The notes: generated from the sequence alone by a model not told the origin. 64,000 bases of DNA from Neorhizobium sp. SOG26 (GCF_003491345.1 NZ_CP025512.1:2649001-2713000); one strand, 5' to 3'. Positions 32,668 through 43,785 are shown, counted from the first letter of the stretch. Made by a program: numbers and translations.

Positions 32668-34524
32668 TTACGCAAGGCTCTTCGTGCGTGTTCGCTTCTT
32701 ATTACCGGCACTAGCACCTCTTTTTGATTTTGAAGCAGTTTTGACCTTCGTACTTACAGATTTCGTGCCCCTCGACGAGACTGAACTAGCAGATGTCTTG
32801 GGGGGATCGTTACTGGCGCTGGGGGCCGGCTTCTTACGGCCACGCGCTACCTTTTCCATGGAGACTTCGGCTATCTTGCGCGCTGATGCTCGCCTGTCAG
32901 GCTTCCAGTCTTCTGCCTGTTCAAAGAAATCCTCGTCCCCAATTTCAGATAAGCGAAGTTCATCGTCCATCTTCACCCGAACGGGCAATGGGAAACGAAC
33001 AACTTGACCGCTCACTATACCTTGGCCAGGGCCAAAGCCAGGTATCATGCGAGCATCTGATTCCGTTAGATTTTCCATTATTGAACGGACAAACGTCTGG
33101 TCACGTGGGTTTACCAGTCGAAGGATCAAGAATGAATTACACTGTGATACAATCGTCTCATCTAGGCGGCTGGGTCGCTGCGATATTAGCATCAGGCCTG
33201 TCCCAAATTTTCGGCCCTCAGTAATAATCCTGCGAATAACCGGTAGAGACACCGCGTTCTCAGTCCCTTCCCTTGAGGAGGGGATAAAGGTGTGTGCTTC
33301 CTCAACGACGGTAAAAAACGGCGCAATTCTGTTGGTCAGGTTCGCACGAAACTCGAACAGGGTTTCAAGAGTTATCGCTGCGATGGAGCACTGGGTTATG
33401 TGGTCGTATCCGCCTAGGTACAAGATCGAGACCTGCCCTGGCTTGATAATCTTCTCCGGCTGACTGAACGGGTTAGGCAGCGGTTCAAAGGGTAACTCCT
33501 GTAATTTTGATCCGCTTCGCATCATGGCGCTGGTCTTCCTCATACCTGACAAGCGACCGTGGACAATGCGAAGTGAGCGGCGGACAGCATACATGGTTGG
33601 TACCATCCGCTGGTTGCCGGTCTGAGCTACATCCTTCTCAACACGAGCGATGAGGCGCTCGATGTAGTCAATAGCAGGTTCGCCTTCTTTCGATGGCAAG
33701 TTGTTGAATAGCGATCGAAGGTAGTCGGCTTGCGGCTCACTTACACCATCAGTCATCTGGGCAATGACTTTTTCGATCAGTGCTTCGCCCTGCTGCTGCA
33801 TCAGCAGCTCAGGGTAGAAGATCTTTATTTCGCAACCGGGAGCCTCCTCCTGTAACATCTCCTGGCATTTCGCTAGCCCGATGTAGTCGCCATGAGGATC
33901 AAGAATCAGAAGAGGGTATCGCTCTCGTATCAGTTCTCGGATTATGCGCCGTGCAGCAACGGTTTTCCCTCCGCCCGTCATAGCCAGGATTGCTAGGTGG
34001 CGAGAAACCAAGCGCGATGCAGACAAATTAACTTCAACATCCGACCGCGCAATTAGGCTGCCAATCTCAATTTTACGTTCGTCTTCTCTGCCTCCAACTA
34101 AAAGTTGGCGGATAGCCTCAGCGGGAGGATGGAAGACCGTTGACGCGGGTTTAACTGGATATGTAAGTGGATGGAGGCTTGATAGATTGCTCTCGGATGT
34201 TGCTCCAAGGATGAGCCCTACAGCCTCAAGCTGGTCGCGTGTTCCCGACAAGACCGTATCCTCTAGCGATATGCCCTCACCTGCAATCTCCTGAGCTGCC
34301 TCGAACGGGAAAAACGGATTAAAACGCCGGATTTCAGTAAGTCGAGCCCAGACGTATATCCGAGAGCGGGAGGAGTAGGTGCCGTTGGGCACTTCCATCC
34401 CGAGCGCCACGATATCTCCAACTTTCGCCTGGAACTGCTTTAGGATGAATGTGAACTCACTTGTGCCAGCGTTACCGACCACCGTTCCTACGGGCCGCCA
34501 CTCACTCATCACTTTATCCAGCAT
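32668..34524 (-). CDS. HerA-like hexameric ATPase/translocase
   Basis: 618 residues from ATG 34524 (strong GGGGGGA upstream; the open frame goes to 34539). N-terminal HAS-barrel-like region (VGTVVGNAGTSEFTFIL), Walker A TGGGKT near 183-188, Walker B LLILDPHGDY, VVEEAHTFIP (second acidic site) and SQRPSRLD (arginine finger region). The C-terminus, from about 555 on, is a Lys/Ser-rich tail (KSVSTKVKTASKSKR) suited to DNA contact. HerA works as a DNA-pumping ring with the NurA nuclease, encoded just upstream. Part of an operon with a DNA methyltransferase. Confidence 0.88.
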   Translation of the reverse strand: MLDKVMSEWRPVGTVVGNAGTSEFTFILKQFQAKVGDIVALGMEVPNGTYSSRSRIYVWARLTEIRRFNPFFPFEAAQEIAGEGISLEDTVLSGTRDQLEAVGLILGATSESNLSSLHPLTYPVKPASTVFHPPAEAIRQLLVGGREDERKIEIGSLIARSDVEVNLSASRLVSRHLAILAMTGGGKTVAARRIIRELIRERYPLLILDPHGDYIGLAKCQEMLQEEAPGCEIKIFYPELLMQQQGEALIEKVIAQMTDGVSEPQADYLRSLFNNLPSKEGEPAIDYIERLIARVEKDVAQTGNQRMVPTMYAVRRSLRIVHGRLSGMRKTSAMMRSGSKLQELPFEPLPNPFSQPEKIIKPGQVSILYLGGYDHITQCSIAAITLETLFEFRANLTNRIAPFFTVVEEAHTFIPSSREGTENAVSLPVIRRIITEGRKFGTGLMLISQRPSRLDETIVSQCNSFLILRLVNPRDQTFVRSIMENLTESDARMIPGFGPGQGIVSGQVVRFPLPVRVKMDDELRLSEIGDEDFFEQAEDWKPDRRASARKIAEVSMEKVARGRKKPAPSASNDPPKTSASSVSSRGTKSVSTKVKTASKSKRGASAGNKKRTRTKSLA

Positions 34525-34549
34525 GCACGTTCCCCCCAAATGTCGTACC

Positions 34550-36496
34550 TCAACGTCCTATCGTCGGACGTAGTAACCACTCACGGCCTGAGCCACATAG
34601 CATCCGCCTCAGGCCATCGAAGAGTTTGGCATCTTCATTGTCGAGTGCCTTTTTGAGAGCTTGCACTGCCGTGAAGGTGTTAATGGGTCTGCTCATCCAG
34701 TTTGGGACTTTTGCAAATTTATCAACTATATCAAGCCCGACAGGGAAGGCATAGTGCGGCAAAAGCAACGAGCAATGCATAACAAGCTCTGCAGTGCTCT
34801 CGAACTCCGCTGCGTCCTTTTCGAACAGCTCCATTCGGATCGGTGCAGACCACTCTGTCACCTGCAGATACGAAACCCTCGGCTTGGGATACTTTCCAAT
34901 TTCCTCCTGCCAAGCCAAGGGCGCTTTACGAAGCAAATTCCTATCGAGAACAACTGGACGTAGAGCTTCGCCCGGTTCAAGGAGGCAACGAAACAGGAGC
35001 GGATCGGTAATGCGCTGGCCTTCGAAATCGTCGTCGTCCGCAGGATCGACGGCATGTAAGAACCATGCCTTCCACTCGTGCGGTGGCACTGGCAGCAAAT
35101 CCTTTAGTTCGTGGTCATCCAAGCTACTGAGAACCGCACGTAGTACCGAGTTGGTGGTGCTCTCCCGCTCGATTACTCCGCAAACGACAGCACTAGCTTC
35201 CTGAAGCAGCTCTAATTGTCTCAGGTAAACGCTGATGAAGTTGCGTTCTCGGCTGTCTCGCCTGTGCGCCTCACCCGGGAGCAACTCTGCTATAGCGCTC
35301 TTCGAAAAATTGGGGAACCTGTGGCGTATCTGGCCATCCTTCATCACGTCGGTGTATCGAGATACAGGATTCACAAGCGCGCCATGCATGAATATTGTAG
35401 AGATATTGCTTGTTTCCCGCAGCATCTGAACAGCACCAGCAGCCTCGATGGAGATGCGCGCAGCATCTCGCAAAGCACCAATGTCCGGAAATGTGTCGTC
35501 GTAAGCGCCATCCTCATCGTTGGCGTACAGCTCGTCGATGAGGTGCTTCAACATACTGAAGCGTTCACGTTCCGGGCTCTGATCTCCCGGGGTGACGATA
35601 TACCCTCCAACACGGGCCGCGATAGGCGCAGACCCAAGCATTGAAAGATTAGCTAGCCCACCGTCAACGAAACCAATGGGTTTACCCGCCACTTTGCGCC
35701 AGAGGCTAGGGTGATCCTTTTCGATCTTGACGATACCGCCGGTCTCTAAAAGCACGGCGCGAAGTTGTGAGGCTAGCTCGCCTACCGTCTCCATGAAGCG
35801 TAACTGAGCGGGAGCTGATAGATCACCCGCGACCTTCAACATTCTCTCCAGGATGTGTGGTGTCTTTAGCCTCTCTTTCACGGTTCTGGAACGATGCTTC
35901 TTAGTTGCCACCTCATCCTCAGGCATCGGCGCGATGACTGCCTTGGGTGCGGGTTCCTTAAGGATAGGTTTCCTTGGAGCCTCATGATTAAGGAGTGCAT
36001 CCCGATCAGAGACACAGTATCGGGCGATTGAAGCGAAGAGCGCATCACCCTCTTCGAAAACCGACATACTGGAAGACAACGTTTTCTCGACGATAGCTAC
36101 AAGACCGGCATGTAGCAGTCGATCTGTCGATCGAGATATGAACGTAATAGTTATTGGCGTATCGCCGTTATTTCCTACTTTTGAGCGGAGTAGGAGGAAA
36201 TCCTTGCAATCGAGCTGAGCAAAGACCTCGCCTTTGATCTGATTGCCTCCCAGCCGCCAATTCTTGCCTGTCTTGCCTAGCCAGCGGTCCTCATGATTAA
36301 CCGTGTCGCCAAAGGTACACGTGCTAGAAAGCTCTACCGCGCCACGAGCGAAGGCCTCATCAGAGAGCAATCGGCGGACTACCGGCACATTCATCTGTAT
36401 GGCCCGCTGCTTACTTGTTGCGGCGGCGCGATGGGCAGCGAACAGCCCAAGGTCTGATTCTGTCAGCGATCTTACGATGATAATTTCGCTGTCCAT
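34550..36496 (-). CDS. NurA-domain nuclease fused to N-terminal unknown domain
   Basis: 648 residues. The second half shows a NurA fold start VDGGLANLSMLGS (about 278-291, acidic metal site), then a long helical middle, ending with a PHYAFPVGLDIVDKFAKVP segment. This is the NurA arrangement, supported by the adjoining HerA gene. The first 140 residues are a separate, unassigned domain (TESDLGLFAAHRAAATSKQR; KNWRLGGNQIKGEVF) followed by a basic linker. Expected role: 5'-3' DNA degradation when loaded by HerA. 6 nt after the methyltransferase stop, 25 nt before HerA. Confidence 0.68.
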   Translation of the reverse strand: MDSEIIIVRSLTESDLGLFAAHRAAATSKQRAIQMNVPVVRRLLSDEAFARGAVELSSTCTFGDTVNHEDRWLGKTGKNWRLGGNQIKGEVFAQLDCKDFLLLRSKVGNNGDTPITITFISRSTDRLLHAGLVAIVEKTLSSSMSVFEEGDALFASIARYCVSDRDALLNHEAPRKPILKEPAPKAVIAPMPEDEVATKKHRSRTVKERLKTPHILERMLKVAGDLSAPAQLRFMETVGELASQLRAVLLETGGIVKIEKDHPSLWRKVAGKPIGFVDGGLANLSMLGSAPIAARVGGYIVTPGDQSPERERFSMLKHLIDELYANDEDGAYDDTFPDIGALRDAARISIEAAGAVQMLRETSNISTIFMHGALVNPVSRYTDVMKDGQIRHRFPNFSKSAIAELLPGEAHRRDSRERNFISVYLRQLELLQEASAVVCGVIERESTTNSVLRAVLSSLDDHELKDLLPVPPHEWKAWFLHAVDPADDDDFEGQRITDPLLFRCLLEPGEALRPVVLDRNLLRKAPLAWQEEIGKYPKPRVSYLQVTEWSAPIRMELFEKDAAEFESTAELVMHCSLLLPHYAFPVGLDIVDKFAKVPNWMSRPINTFTAVQALKKALDNEDAKLFDGLRRMLCGSGREWLLRPTIGR

Positions 36497-36502
36497 CGTT
36501 TA

Positions 36503-38008
36503 CTAGTTCCGTCTAGTGGTCAGGCACATTGGACCTGTAGAAGCGTCGAGAGCCGCCGTTATCTGGGCGAGTAGTGCCTCTGCGACTGCCTTGGCAAGCA
36601 AGGGCGGAACTGCGTTACCAATTTGGCGGAACGCGGGATTCATCGTTCCTGAGAACCTAAAGCCGTCTGGGAAAGACTGCAGCCGGGCGGCTTCCCGCAC
36701 CGATATCGTCCTAGCTTGCTTACTGTCGTAATGAATGTGGGTGTAACTGTCTTTACCAAGGTGGGCTAGGAGCGTTCGCGCTGGCTTATCTGCCTCCATC
36801 TTTCGCCACTTATTGGGGAACTTTGATGCATCGTATGGAGGTACAATGCTTTTCCACAGAGCGTTCCATTCTTCCGACCCCTCCATGAGGGGCTTTCCGC
36901 CAGCATTCTTCTGTTCAACGGCCTCATGGAACATTTCAACCGCATGTCGGTAGGCCTCAGGATATTGGTCGCCGGGATTGAGACGAGCAAACAGCGGATA
37001 GTCTCTGGGCAGGTAGCGTATCACATGATCCACGAGATGTGGTTTCGCTTCAAAACCCGGCCACTCGCGCATCAGCGCCGCATACCGGGAGGGGCGAGAG
37101 GAGATCGGATACGGCATCGCGTCCGACATCCGCCTAGCTCCTCGTTTAAGTGTCCCCAGTTCCAGCATCTTACGCGCATCAATGGTCGGCAGGTCGCCTA
37201 AAGCATCTTCCGCAGAGACGGCACCGGGGAGACCACGCTTAGCCTGGGGTGCTGGTTGATAGTATGGATCGGCGGAGCTGCCGAACGTACGATTCAATAG
37301 CTTCAGCGCGACAGAGCGGGAACCTTCATAACCTGGGGGAAGAGAAATCCAATGCGTCGGCTCTGGAAGAGTGATCCGCTCGGGTAACAGTTCCTTCCGA
37401 ACAGCAACCAGAAACATGCGCTCTCGCATCTGAGGAACGCCATAGAATGCGGCGTTCAACAACGTATAGGTGCAAGTGTATCCTTTGCTGCTCATAACCT
37501 CGCAGACTTCGGCTGCGATGTTGTGGCCTCCATGATTGAGCATGTCTGGCACGTTTTCCATGACAACCATCAGAGGAGAGCATGCTTCGACGTAGTCAAG
37601 GTACTCAATATAGAGCCGCGCACGCTTGTCATGCCGGAAGGCTTCCGGATGATCCGAGACTTCCCTGAGCTTTGAACGACCTACGCGGGCGAAAGCCTGA
37701 CATGGCGGCCCCCCTACGATAATATCGAATGCTAATGCTGGGTCGCCTAGTCCGAGGTCGCGGGTAAGATCGGCGGGCTTGGTGTTAGTGATGTCGCGCG
37801 CTTTTCCGTGCTCAGGGTCACCGCCATGAAAATTGAGCCCGTGAGAACGGGCAGCATCAGCGTCAAATTCAACCGCAGCCGTAATATCGCAGCCCGCGGC
37901 TTGGAAACCTAGCGACAACCCTCCGCAGCCTGCGAATAGGTCAAGGACCCTCGGAGCGGAACGTGCACGTAAGCGCTTTATCTTCAACTCAATCGAATGA
38001 AGATGCAT
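36503..38008 (-). CDS. DNA (cytosine-5) methyltransferase, Dcm-type
   Basis: 501 residues with the full m5C methyltransferase motif set: I VLDLFAGCGGLSLGFQ, IV GGPPCQAFARVGR (catalytic Cys), VI VVMENVPDML, VIII QMRERMFLVAV, IX ARTISVREAARLQSFP and X QIGNAVPPLLAKAV. The recognition domain is in the long region between VIII and IX; the target is unknown. First gene of a four-gene operon with NurA, HerA and Vsr, and the likely self-marking enzyme. No conventional restriction enzyme partner is present; the nuclease is the HerA-NurA pair. Confidence 0.93.
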   Translation of the reverse strand: MHLHSIELKIKRLRARSAPRVLDLFAGCGGLSLGFQAAGCDITAAVEFDADAARSHGLNFHGGDPEHGKARDITNTKPADLTRDLGLGDPALAFDIIVGGPPCQAFARVGRSKLREVSDHPEAFRHDKRARLYIEYLDYVEACSPLMVVMENVPDMLNHGGHNIAAEVCEVMSSKGYTCTYTLLNAAFYGVPQMRERMFLVAVRKELLPERITLPEPTHWISLPPGYEGSRSVALKLLNRTFGSSADPYYQPAPQAKRGLPGAVSAEDALGDLPTIDARKMLELGTLKRGARRMSDAMPYPISSRPSRYAALMREWPGFEAKPHLVDHVIRYLPRDYPLFARLNPGDQYPEAYRHAVEMFHEAVEQKNAGGKPLMEGSEEWNALWKSIVPPYDASKFPNKWRKMEADKPARTLLAHLGKDSYTHIHYDSKQARTISVREAARLQSFPDGFRFSGTMNPAFRQIGNAVPPLLAKAVAEALLAQITAALDASTGPMCLTTRRN

Positions 38009-38343
38009 TCAAGTCGTACCCTAGAGTTGTCATTCGAATCGAGACATTGCCATCTACACTAACGCTCGTTGTCTGATTTATCCACGAGCAGCTTTGTCAA
38101 AGCAATGTACCCCTCTCCTGACAACCAGAAATTCTGGCGAAGGGTATTTAACATCCGTCACGCAAAGGTTCTCGGACGGCATTATTCATTAAGTCGGCGA
38201 ATGCTTTGCGACCTCCGGAGGGTTAGTCCGGCCGAGACGTATGGCAGCATGCAATGAGTAATCTAGCGGCCCCGAACGGCAGCAAGGGAGGCGCAAAGCA
38301 GCAGCCATCGGCTATTTCACCTCCGGCCCGAAAGCGGCCGACG
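38009..38343. other. Intergenic region, 335 nt, upstream of dcm and after dnaE2
   Basis: Lies between the dcm start and the end of dnaE2. A 62-codon frame (38069-38257) has no recognised features and overlaps the probable dcm promoter. No repeat or terminator was found. It marks the switch from AT-richer island DNA to GC-rich DNA. Confidence 0.4.
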
Positions 38344-41300
38344 TCACTGAAAATTCCGTGCCTTCACCTTCAACGTGTCGATGTGCAGATCCCTGACGAA
38401 GATGTCGCGCGGCTCCGGCACCGGCCTCGGCCTGTCTCGCGGATCCGGACCGCCACCATGAGCGAATTCATCTCCCCTGCCCGTCGGCAGCTTGAAGTCG
38501 ACGTCGCGGTCGGCCAGTCCCGAGAGGTCGCCGCTGAGGTCGAAGAGCTGCTGAGCGACGAGGTGGACGACGTCGCCTTCCCGCTGGACCCTTCCGTTGA
38601 TCGCCATCATCGACGCTCCCAGGACAACACGACGTCTCTTCTCGAAGAGGCTCGGCCAGACCACGACGTTCGCCGGGGCGGTCTCGTCCTCGACGGTAAT
38701 GAACATCACGCCCTTCGCCGACCCTGGCTTCTGCCGCACGAGAACCAGTCCGGCAGTCATCACCCAGCGCCCGTCTCGCGCGTTCATGGCTTCCGAGCAG
38801 GTCACGATTCTGCGCTTCTCCAGATCCCTCCGGAGGAACGCAATGGGATGTTGTCGCAACGTCAGGCCGACATGCCCGTAATCCTGTATGACGTTGTGCC
38901 CTTCAGTCATCTGCCGCAGCTCGACCTCAGGCTCCTGCTGCTCCGGGATGACCGCAGCCTCGCGTTCGGCGGCCGCAGCGAAGAGCGGAAGGGGCTCGTC
39001 GCGAAGCGCCTTGATCGCCCAGAGTGCGTCGCGGCGCTGAAGCTTCAGCGACGGAAGGAACGCGTCCGCCTCGGCGAGCTGTACCAGCGCCTCCGTCGGC
39101 ACGTCAGATCGCCTCCAGACGTCATCGACGCTCTCGAAGTCGCGGTTCATACGCGCGGCCACTATCCGGGCTGCGTCGGCAACCGCCAGCCCCTTGACCA
39201 TGCGCATTCCAAGACGAACGGCGTGACGGTCGCTGTTGCCGATACGCTCAAGCGTGCAGTCCCAGCGGGAGCGGTTGATGCAGACTGGCCGAACCTCGAC
39301 GCCGTGCTTCTGCGCATCCCCAACAATCTGCGCGGGTGCGTAGAAGCCCATCGGCTGGGAATTCAGGAGCGCGGCGCAGAAGACCTCCGGGAAGTGGCAC
39401 TTCGCGTAGTTCGAAGCATAAGCAATGAGCGCGAAAGACGCCGCGTGACTCTCCGGGAAGCCGTAGCTGCCGAATCCTTCGAGCTGCGTGAAGGTCTTCT
39501 CGGCAAACTCGGTGGAGTAGCCGTTCCTGATCATGCCGCTGACCAGCTTGTCCTTGAACCGCGACACCCCTCCGGTGAACTTGAAAGTCGCCATGGACTT
39601 GCGAAGCTGATCAGCCTCGCCTCCGGTGAACCCGGCGCAGACCATCGCGACCTTCATTGCCGACTCCTGGAAGAGCGGGACACCAAGTGTCTTGCCGAGG
39701 ACGGCTTTAAGCTCCGGTGTCGGATACTCGACCTTCTCCTTGCCTTCCCGTCGGCGAAGATAGGGGTGCACCATGTCGCCCTGGATCGGGCCGGGCCTGA
39801 CGATCGCCACCTGCACCACCAGGTCGTAGAACGTGCGCGGCTTCATGCGGGGCAGCATGGCCATCTGCGCCCTGCTTTCGATCTGGAAAGTACCCAAGGT
39901 GTCCGCGCGTCGGATCATGGCGTAGGTGGCCGGATCCTCCTGCCTGATCGTCGCAAGGTCGAGATCATCGTTCTTGTGCTCGCGGATCAGGTCGAACGCC
40001 TTCTGCATGCAGGTCAGCATCCCGAGGGCCAGGACGTCGACTTTCATGAATTTGAGCGCCTCCACGTCGTCCTTGTCCCACTCGATGATCTGCCTGTCCT
40101 TCATGGAGGCCGGTTCGATCGGCACAAGGTCGTCCAGCCTGTCATGCGTGAGGACAAAGCCCCCGGGATGTTGGCCGAGATGCCGGGGCGCGCCCATGAG
40201 CTGCTGGGCTAGCTTGAGCGTAAGGACCAGACGGCGGTCCTCCGGATTAAGGTTCAGCTCGCGGACGTTCCGGTCGCTGACCTCCTCCGACCACGACCAC
40301 ATGCCGGACGACAATGCCTTGATTACGTCCTCCGGCAGGCCGAGCGCCTTGCCGACGTCGCGGATCGCACCCCTCGCCCGATATCTGGTGACCGTCGAAC
40401 AGAGCGCCGCCTTCTCCTTGCCATAGGTCTTGTAGATCCACTGGATGACCTGCTCGCGGCGCTCGTGCTCGAAGTCCACGTCGATGTCCGGCGGCTCGTC
40501 GCGCTCCTTCGAGACGAAGCGCTCGAAAAGAAGGTCATTGGTCTCGGGATCGATGCTCGTGATGCCGAGGATATAGCAGATGGCCGAATTGGCGGCGGAA
40601 CCCCGACCCTGGCAAAGAATGCCTTGCGAACGGGCGAACTTGACGATGCTGTACACAGTCAGGAAATAAGGCGCGTACTTCATCTCCTTGATCAGCTCGA
40701 GTTCGTGCTTCACTGCGCGGAGCACCTTCTGCGGCAGCCCTTCAGGATAGCGGTTCGGGATGCACTCGCGAACGTAGTGCTCCAGCGACTGCTGGGCGTC
40801 CATACCCGGAACTATCGCTTCCTCCGGATACTGGTAGGTCAGCTCTTCTAACGAGAACTTGCAGCGTTCGACGATCTCCATCGTGCGGCTCAGCGCTTCC
40901 GGGTAGGCGGGAAACAGCCGCTCCATCTCCTCGGGCGGCTTCAGGTATCGGTCGGCGTGGCGCTCTCGCTCGAAGCCGATCGCGTCTATCGTGGTGTTGT
41001 TCCGGATGCACGTAACCACGTCCTGAAGCTGGCGGCGGCCTGGCTCGTGGAAGAGGACGTCGTTGGTGACGACCGTCCGGACGCGGAACTTCGCCGCGAG
41101 GTTGGACAGCTCGTGAAGGCGGAGCGGGTCGTTGGGACGACGACGCAGGCAAAGCGAGACGTAGGCGCGGTTGCCGAAGATCTCCTGCATCTTGCGGAGC
41201 TGGACGGCGCATGTCTCGTCCGGGAGGTCTGGCACCAGGATGCCGATGAGGCCTTCGGAATAGAGTGCCACATCATCCAGGTTGATGACGCAATTGTTTT

Positions 41301-41601
41301 TCCCGCCCCTGCTCTTGCCCAGCGTCAGCAGCCTGGTGAGGCGGGAGTAAGCCCCGCGGTCAGTAGGATAGACAAGGATCGACATGCCGTCCTGCAGGTC
41401 GAGGCGGCACCCCACCACGAGACGGACACCCGTCGCCCGGGAGGCTTCAAGTGCACGCACGATTCCGGCGAGGCTGTTGCGGTCGACGACGCCCAGTGCG
41501 TCGATGCCGAGTGCCTTGGCGGTAGCGAAAAGCTCGTCCGCAGATGAGGCTCCTCGGAGGAAGGAGAAGTTTGTCGTGACCTGAAGCTCAGCGTACTTCA
41601 T
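38344..41601 (-). CDS. dnaE2: Error-prone DNA polymerase DnaE2 (ImuC)
   Basis: 1085 residues from ATG 41601, which overlaps the imuB stop (ATGA); an upstream in-frame ATG is not used. It begins with the DnaE2 signature ([19 protein letters not shown]), has a PHP domain with altered residues, the catalytic palm ([13 protein letters not shown]), the finger region ([19 protein letters not shown]) and an OB fold. DnaE2 performs damage-induced mutagenic synthesis with ImuA and ImuB. Usual length for the family (about 1080). Third gene of the cassette; the LexA box at 43851 controls it. Confidence 0.96.
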   Translation of the reverse strand: MKYAELQVTTNFSFLRGASSADELFATAKALGIDALGVVDRNSLAGIVRALEASRATGVRLVVGCRLDLQDGMSILVYPTDRGAYSRLTRLLTLGKSRGGKNNCVINLDDVALYSEGLIGILVPDLPDETCAVQLRKMQEIFGNRAYVSLCLRRRPNDPLRLHELSNLAAKFRVRTVVTNDVLFHEPGRRQLQDVVTCIRNNTTIDAIGFERERHADRYLKPPEEMERLFPAYPEALSRTMEIVERCKFSLEELTYQYPEEAIVPGMDAQQSLEHYVRECIPNRYPEGLPQKVLRAVKHELELIKEMKYAPYFLTVYSIVKFARSQGILCQGRGSAANSAICYILGITSIDPETNDLLFERFVSKERDEPPDIDVDFEHERREQVIQWIYKTYGKEKAALCSTVTRYRARGAIRDVGKALGLPEDVIKALSSGMWSWSEEVSDRNVRELNLNPEDRRLVLTLKLAQQLMGAPRHLGQHPGGFVLTHDRLDDLVPIEPASMKDRQIIEWDKDDVEALKFMKVDVLALGMLTCMQKAFDLIREHKNDDLDLATIRQEDPATYAMIRRADTLGTFQIESRAQMAMLPRMKPRTFYDLVVQVAIVRPGPIQGDMVHPYLRRREGKEKVEYPTPELKAVLGKTLGVPLFQESAMKVAMVCAGFTGGEADQLRKSMATFKFTGGVSRFKDKLVSGMIRNGYSTEFAEKTFTQLEGFGSYGFPESHAASFALIAYASNYAKCHFPEVFCAALLNSQPMGFYAPAQIVGDAQKHGVEVRPVCINRSRWDCTLERIGNSDRHAVRLGMRMVKGLAVADAARIVAARMNRDFESVDDVWRRSDVPTEALVQLAEADAFLPSLKLQRRDALWAIKALRDEPLPLFAAAAEREAAVIPEQQEPEVELRQMTEGHNVIQDYGHVGLTLRQHPIAFLRRDLEKRRIVTCSEAMNARDGRWVMTAGLVLVRQKPGSAKGVMFITVEDETAPANVVVWPSLFEKRRRVVLGASMMAINGRVQREGDVVHLVAQQLFDLSGDLSGLADRDVDFKLPTGRGDEFAHGGGPDPRDRPRPVPEPRDIFVRDLHIDTLKVKARNFQ

Positions 41602-43109
41602 GCGAAGATCCCGTGCATGAACCACTGATGGTCCCCGGTTTCCGGATCGACGCCGTCGCCGGAGCGGAATATCCAGAAGCGCTCGCCGACGTCGTTCTCG
41701 ATGACGTAGTAGTCGCGCACCGCCTCAAGCTCGCTGTCGCGTTTCCACCATTCGCCAAAGATGCGCTCCGGCCCGTCGGCGCGGGCGACATTGTGCCTCC
41801 TGCCACGCCACGTGATACTCCGCGGCGGATAGTCGGGCATAAGGGCGATTGCGGTGATGCGGTCGGGACGGTCGAGCAGCCGCACCGGACGACGCCACTG
41901 GTGGTTCCAGATCTCACCGCTCGGCTCCGCGGCAGCAGCTATCCTCTGTACACTCCGCTCAGGAACGTCGGAAGCGACGGGTGCCAGGCGATAGACACGC
42001 TGGCCACGGTTTCCGAGAACGTCGATGAGAGGAGTGATGTCGCTAGTCTCCTCGTCGATGAGCGTCGACGAACGCTGCTCCTCATCGAGCGGCTGGGACA
42101 TCACCGCGACGAGCGTCAGCTTCTCGATGCCGAAGCCAGGCTCGATCTTCTCTGTCCTGTCCCTGAAGAGCTTCGTCAGCCAGGCAACGTCGCGGGCTGG
42201 CTTGGCAGTTCCTGCACGGATCGCTTGACGTGAACCGTCGACCTTGTCGACGATCAGGTCGGTGCGGCGTACGCCCAGGCCCTGGCGCTGCAGTTCGGCG
42301 ACGAGCTGGATGACAAGGCGGCCAACATACTTGTTGATTGTTTCCGCTGCACCGATCGGTTCCGCGAAAGCCCGCGAGACCTCGATCCATTCTGGCGCGC
42401 GTATCGGCTCTATCGGCTCGGACGCTCTGCCCAGCATCTGGTCGAGCCGACGCCCGATCTCCGGCCCGAAGCGGAGAGCGAGCGGAGCTCGCGCAGTGTT
42501 CCCAAGCTCGCCGACGGTCTGGAAGCCGAGCGTCCGAAGGTCATCGATGTTCTTGTCAGGAAGCCTGAGCAGGTGGATCGGCAGCCGCTCGACGGCGCGG
42601 AACGTCTCGCCTCGCGGAACGACGACCGTCTCCCGTTGGATAGCTCGCGCACATGCATGTGCTGCGCCCCAGGTGTCGGCGATGGCAACTTTAGCCGTCA
42701 GTCCCTTCGACCGGAACCTGTTGGCGATCCCGGTCAGCATGGTCTCTTCGCCGCCCTGCAGATGGTCTGCGCCTTCTGTGTCCAGAACGAGTCCGTCGGG
42801 GCCATCGACGGCAACGATCGGGGAATAAACCGTCAGCGCCCAGAGCGCGATCCGTTCGAGGGCGGCGGCATCGGCTACATGATCGGCGTCGATCATCATC
42901 AGATCGCGGAAGATTGCCTGAGCCTTCGCCGCCGGCATGCCTACCCTCACCCCAGCCTTGCGGGCCGCGTCGTCGGCCGCCGACACCCAGCGCCTGGATC
43001 CGGACTTCGCGATCACCGCAATGGCCTGCTCAGGCGGTATTGCGGGATCGGCCCGACGTATCCGATCGGTTGCCAGATCGGGAAGATAGATGGATACAAC
43101 CCTTGTCAT
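41598..43109 (-). CDS. imuB: ImuB, Y-family-like mutagenesis protein
   Basis: 503 residues from ATG 43109 (an open frame continues upstream). Y-family fold: [18 protein letters not shown], thumb and finger regions and a C-terminal tail with the conserved [19 protein letters not shown] and HGIFA. ImuB lacks the polymerase carboxylates and serves as a hub that binds DnaE2, ImuA and the beta clamp. Overlaps imuA by 80 nt and dnaE2 by 4 nt. Confidence 0.94.
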   Translation of the reverse strand: MTRVVSIYLPDLATDRIRRADPAIPPEQAIAVIAKSGSRRWVSAADDAARKAGVRVGMPAAKAQAIFRDLMMIDADHVADAAALERIALWALTVYSPIVAVDGPDGLVLDTEGADHLQGGEETMLTGIANRFRSKGLTAKVAIADTWGAAHACARAIQRETVVVPRGETFRAVERLPIHLLRLPDKNIDDLRTLGFQTVGELGNTARAPLALRFGPEIGRRLDQMLGRASEPIEPIRAPEWIEVSRAFAEPIGAAETINKYVGRLVIQLVAELQRQGLGVRRTDLIVDKVDGSRQAIRAGTAKPARDVAWLTKLFRDRTEKIEPGFGIEKLTLVAVMSQPLDEEQRSSTLIDEETSDITPLIDVLGNRGQRVYRLAPVASDVPERSVQRIAAAAEPSGEIWNHQWRRPVRLLDRPDRITAIALMPDYPPRSITWRGRRHNVARADGPERIFGEWWKRDSELEAVRDYYVIENDVGERFWIFRSGDGVDPETGDHQWFMHGIFA

Positions 43110-43785
43110 CGCAGGCCCCGATTTCAAACTCTGCACACTCGCCCGCACGCGATCTCATCAGTTCAAGCAGCCACCTCGCACGCCCCAGTCCCGGTACCGG
43201 AAGCTCCTCCGAGGGAAGGACGCTGACCCGCCACCTCGTCGTCGACGCGGTCGGCTGTCCGAAATCGTTTGCCTCCGTCTGCCGCCGCCAGCGCCTCACC
43301 GCGATGGCTATCGTCCCGGTACGCTCGGCAGCAAGCTGCAGGCGACGGGACGCCACCATCGGGAGTCTCACGAGTTCTCCGACGACGGCACCTAGTCCTC
43401 CATAGGAGATGCATTCTTCCATGCTCGCCAGCACGTCCTCCTCCCTGTCGCCCTCCACGAACACGATCCTGTCGGGGTGCAGTCCGACCTGGGCCAATGC
43501 TGGCATGAAGAGGTCGGGCCTCGTCAGGCACCACGCGACCCGCCCCTTCGTCCGCGCAGCTATACCAGCGGCCATGAGCGCGGCCGCGGCTCCGTCAACA
43601 GTACCCGAGCCGCCCCCCGCGAACTCATGAAGCGCGCCATGAGCGAGGCCACCCCCCGGGAGGACGGCATCGATCTCCGGAACCCCGAATGGCAAAAACC
43701 CAGCCCTCTTCACGCCCTCCCCCTCGATCGAGGAGATGCGTTCACGCAGTTCAGCCAGGACCTGATCCCGTAGGACAGCCGACAT
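43030..43785 (-). CDS. imuA: ImuA, RecA/SulA-like mutagenesis protein
   Basis: 251 residues. Starts with a helix (LRDQVLAELRERISSIEG), then VLPGGGLAHGALHEFAGGG, a relic nucleotide-binding region, and central strand-helix units of the RecA fold (TGTIAIAVRRWRRQ). ImuA modulates RecA and partners with ImuB. First gene of the SOS cassette. A perfect LexA box lies 66-80 nt upstream of the start. Confidence 0.93.
   Translation of the reverse strand: MSAVLRDQVLAELRERISSIEGEGVKRAGFLPFGVPEIDAVLPGGGLAHGALHEFAGGGSGTVDGAAAALMAAGIAARTKGRVAWCLTRPDLFMPALAQVGLHPDRIVFVEGDREEDVLASMEECISYGGLGAVVGELVRLPMVASRRLQLAAERTGTIAIAVRRWRRQTEANDFGQPTASTTRWRVSVLPSEELPVPGLGRARWLLELMRSRAGECAEFEIGACDDKGCIHLSSRSGNRSDTSGRSRNTA

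Noticed and set aside
38069..38257. 62-codon frame between dcm and dnaE2
   Set aside because: No ribosome site or domain, and it overlaps the likely dcm promoter.
38254..40212. Long plus-strand frame (652 codons) opposite dnaE2
   Set aside because: Arg/His-rich low-complexity translation with no domain, antisense to a clear DnaE2; a GC-codon shadow.
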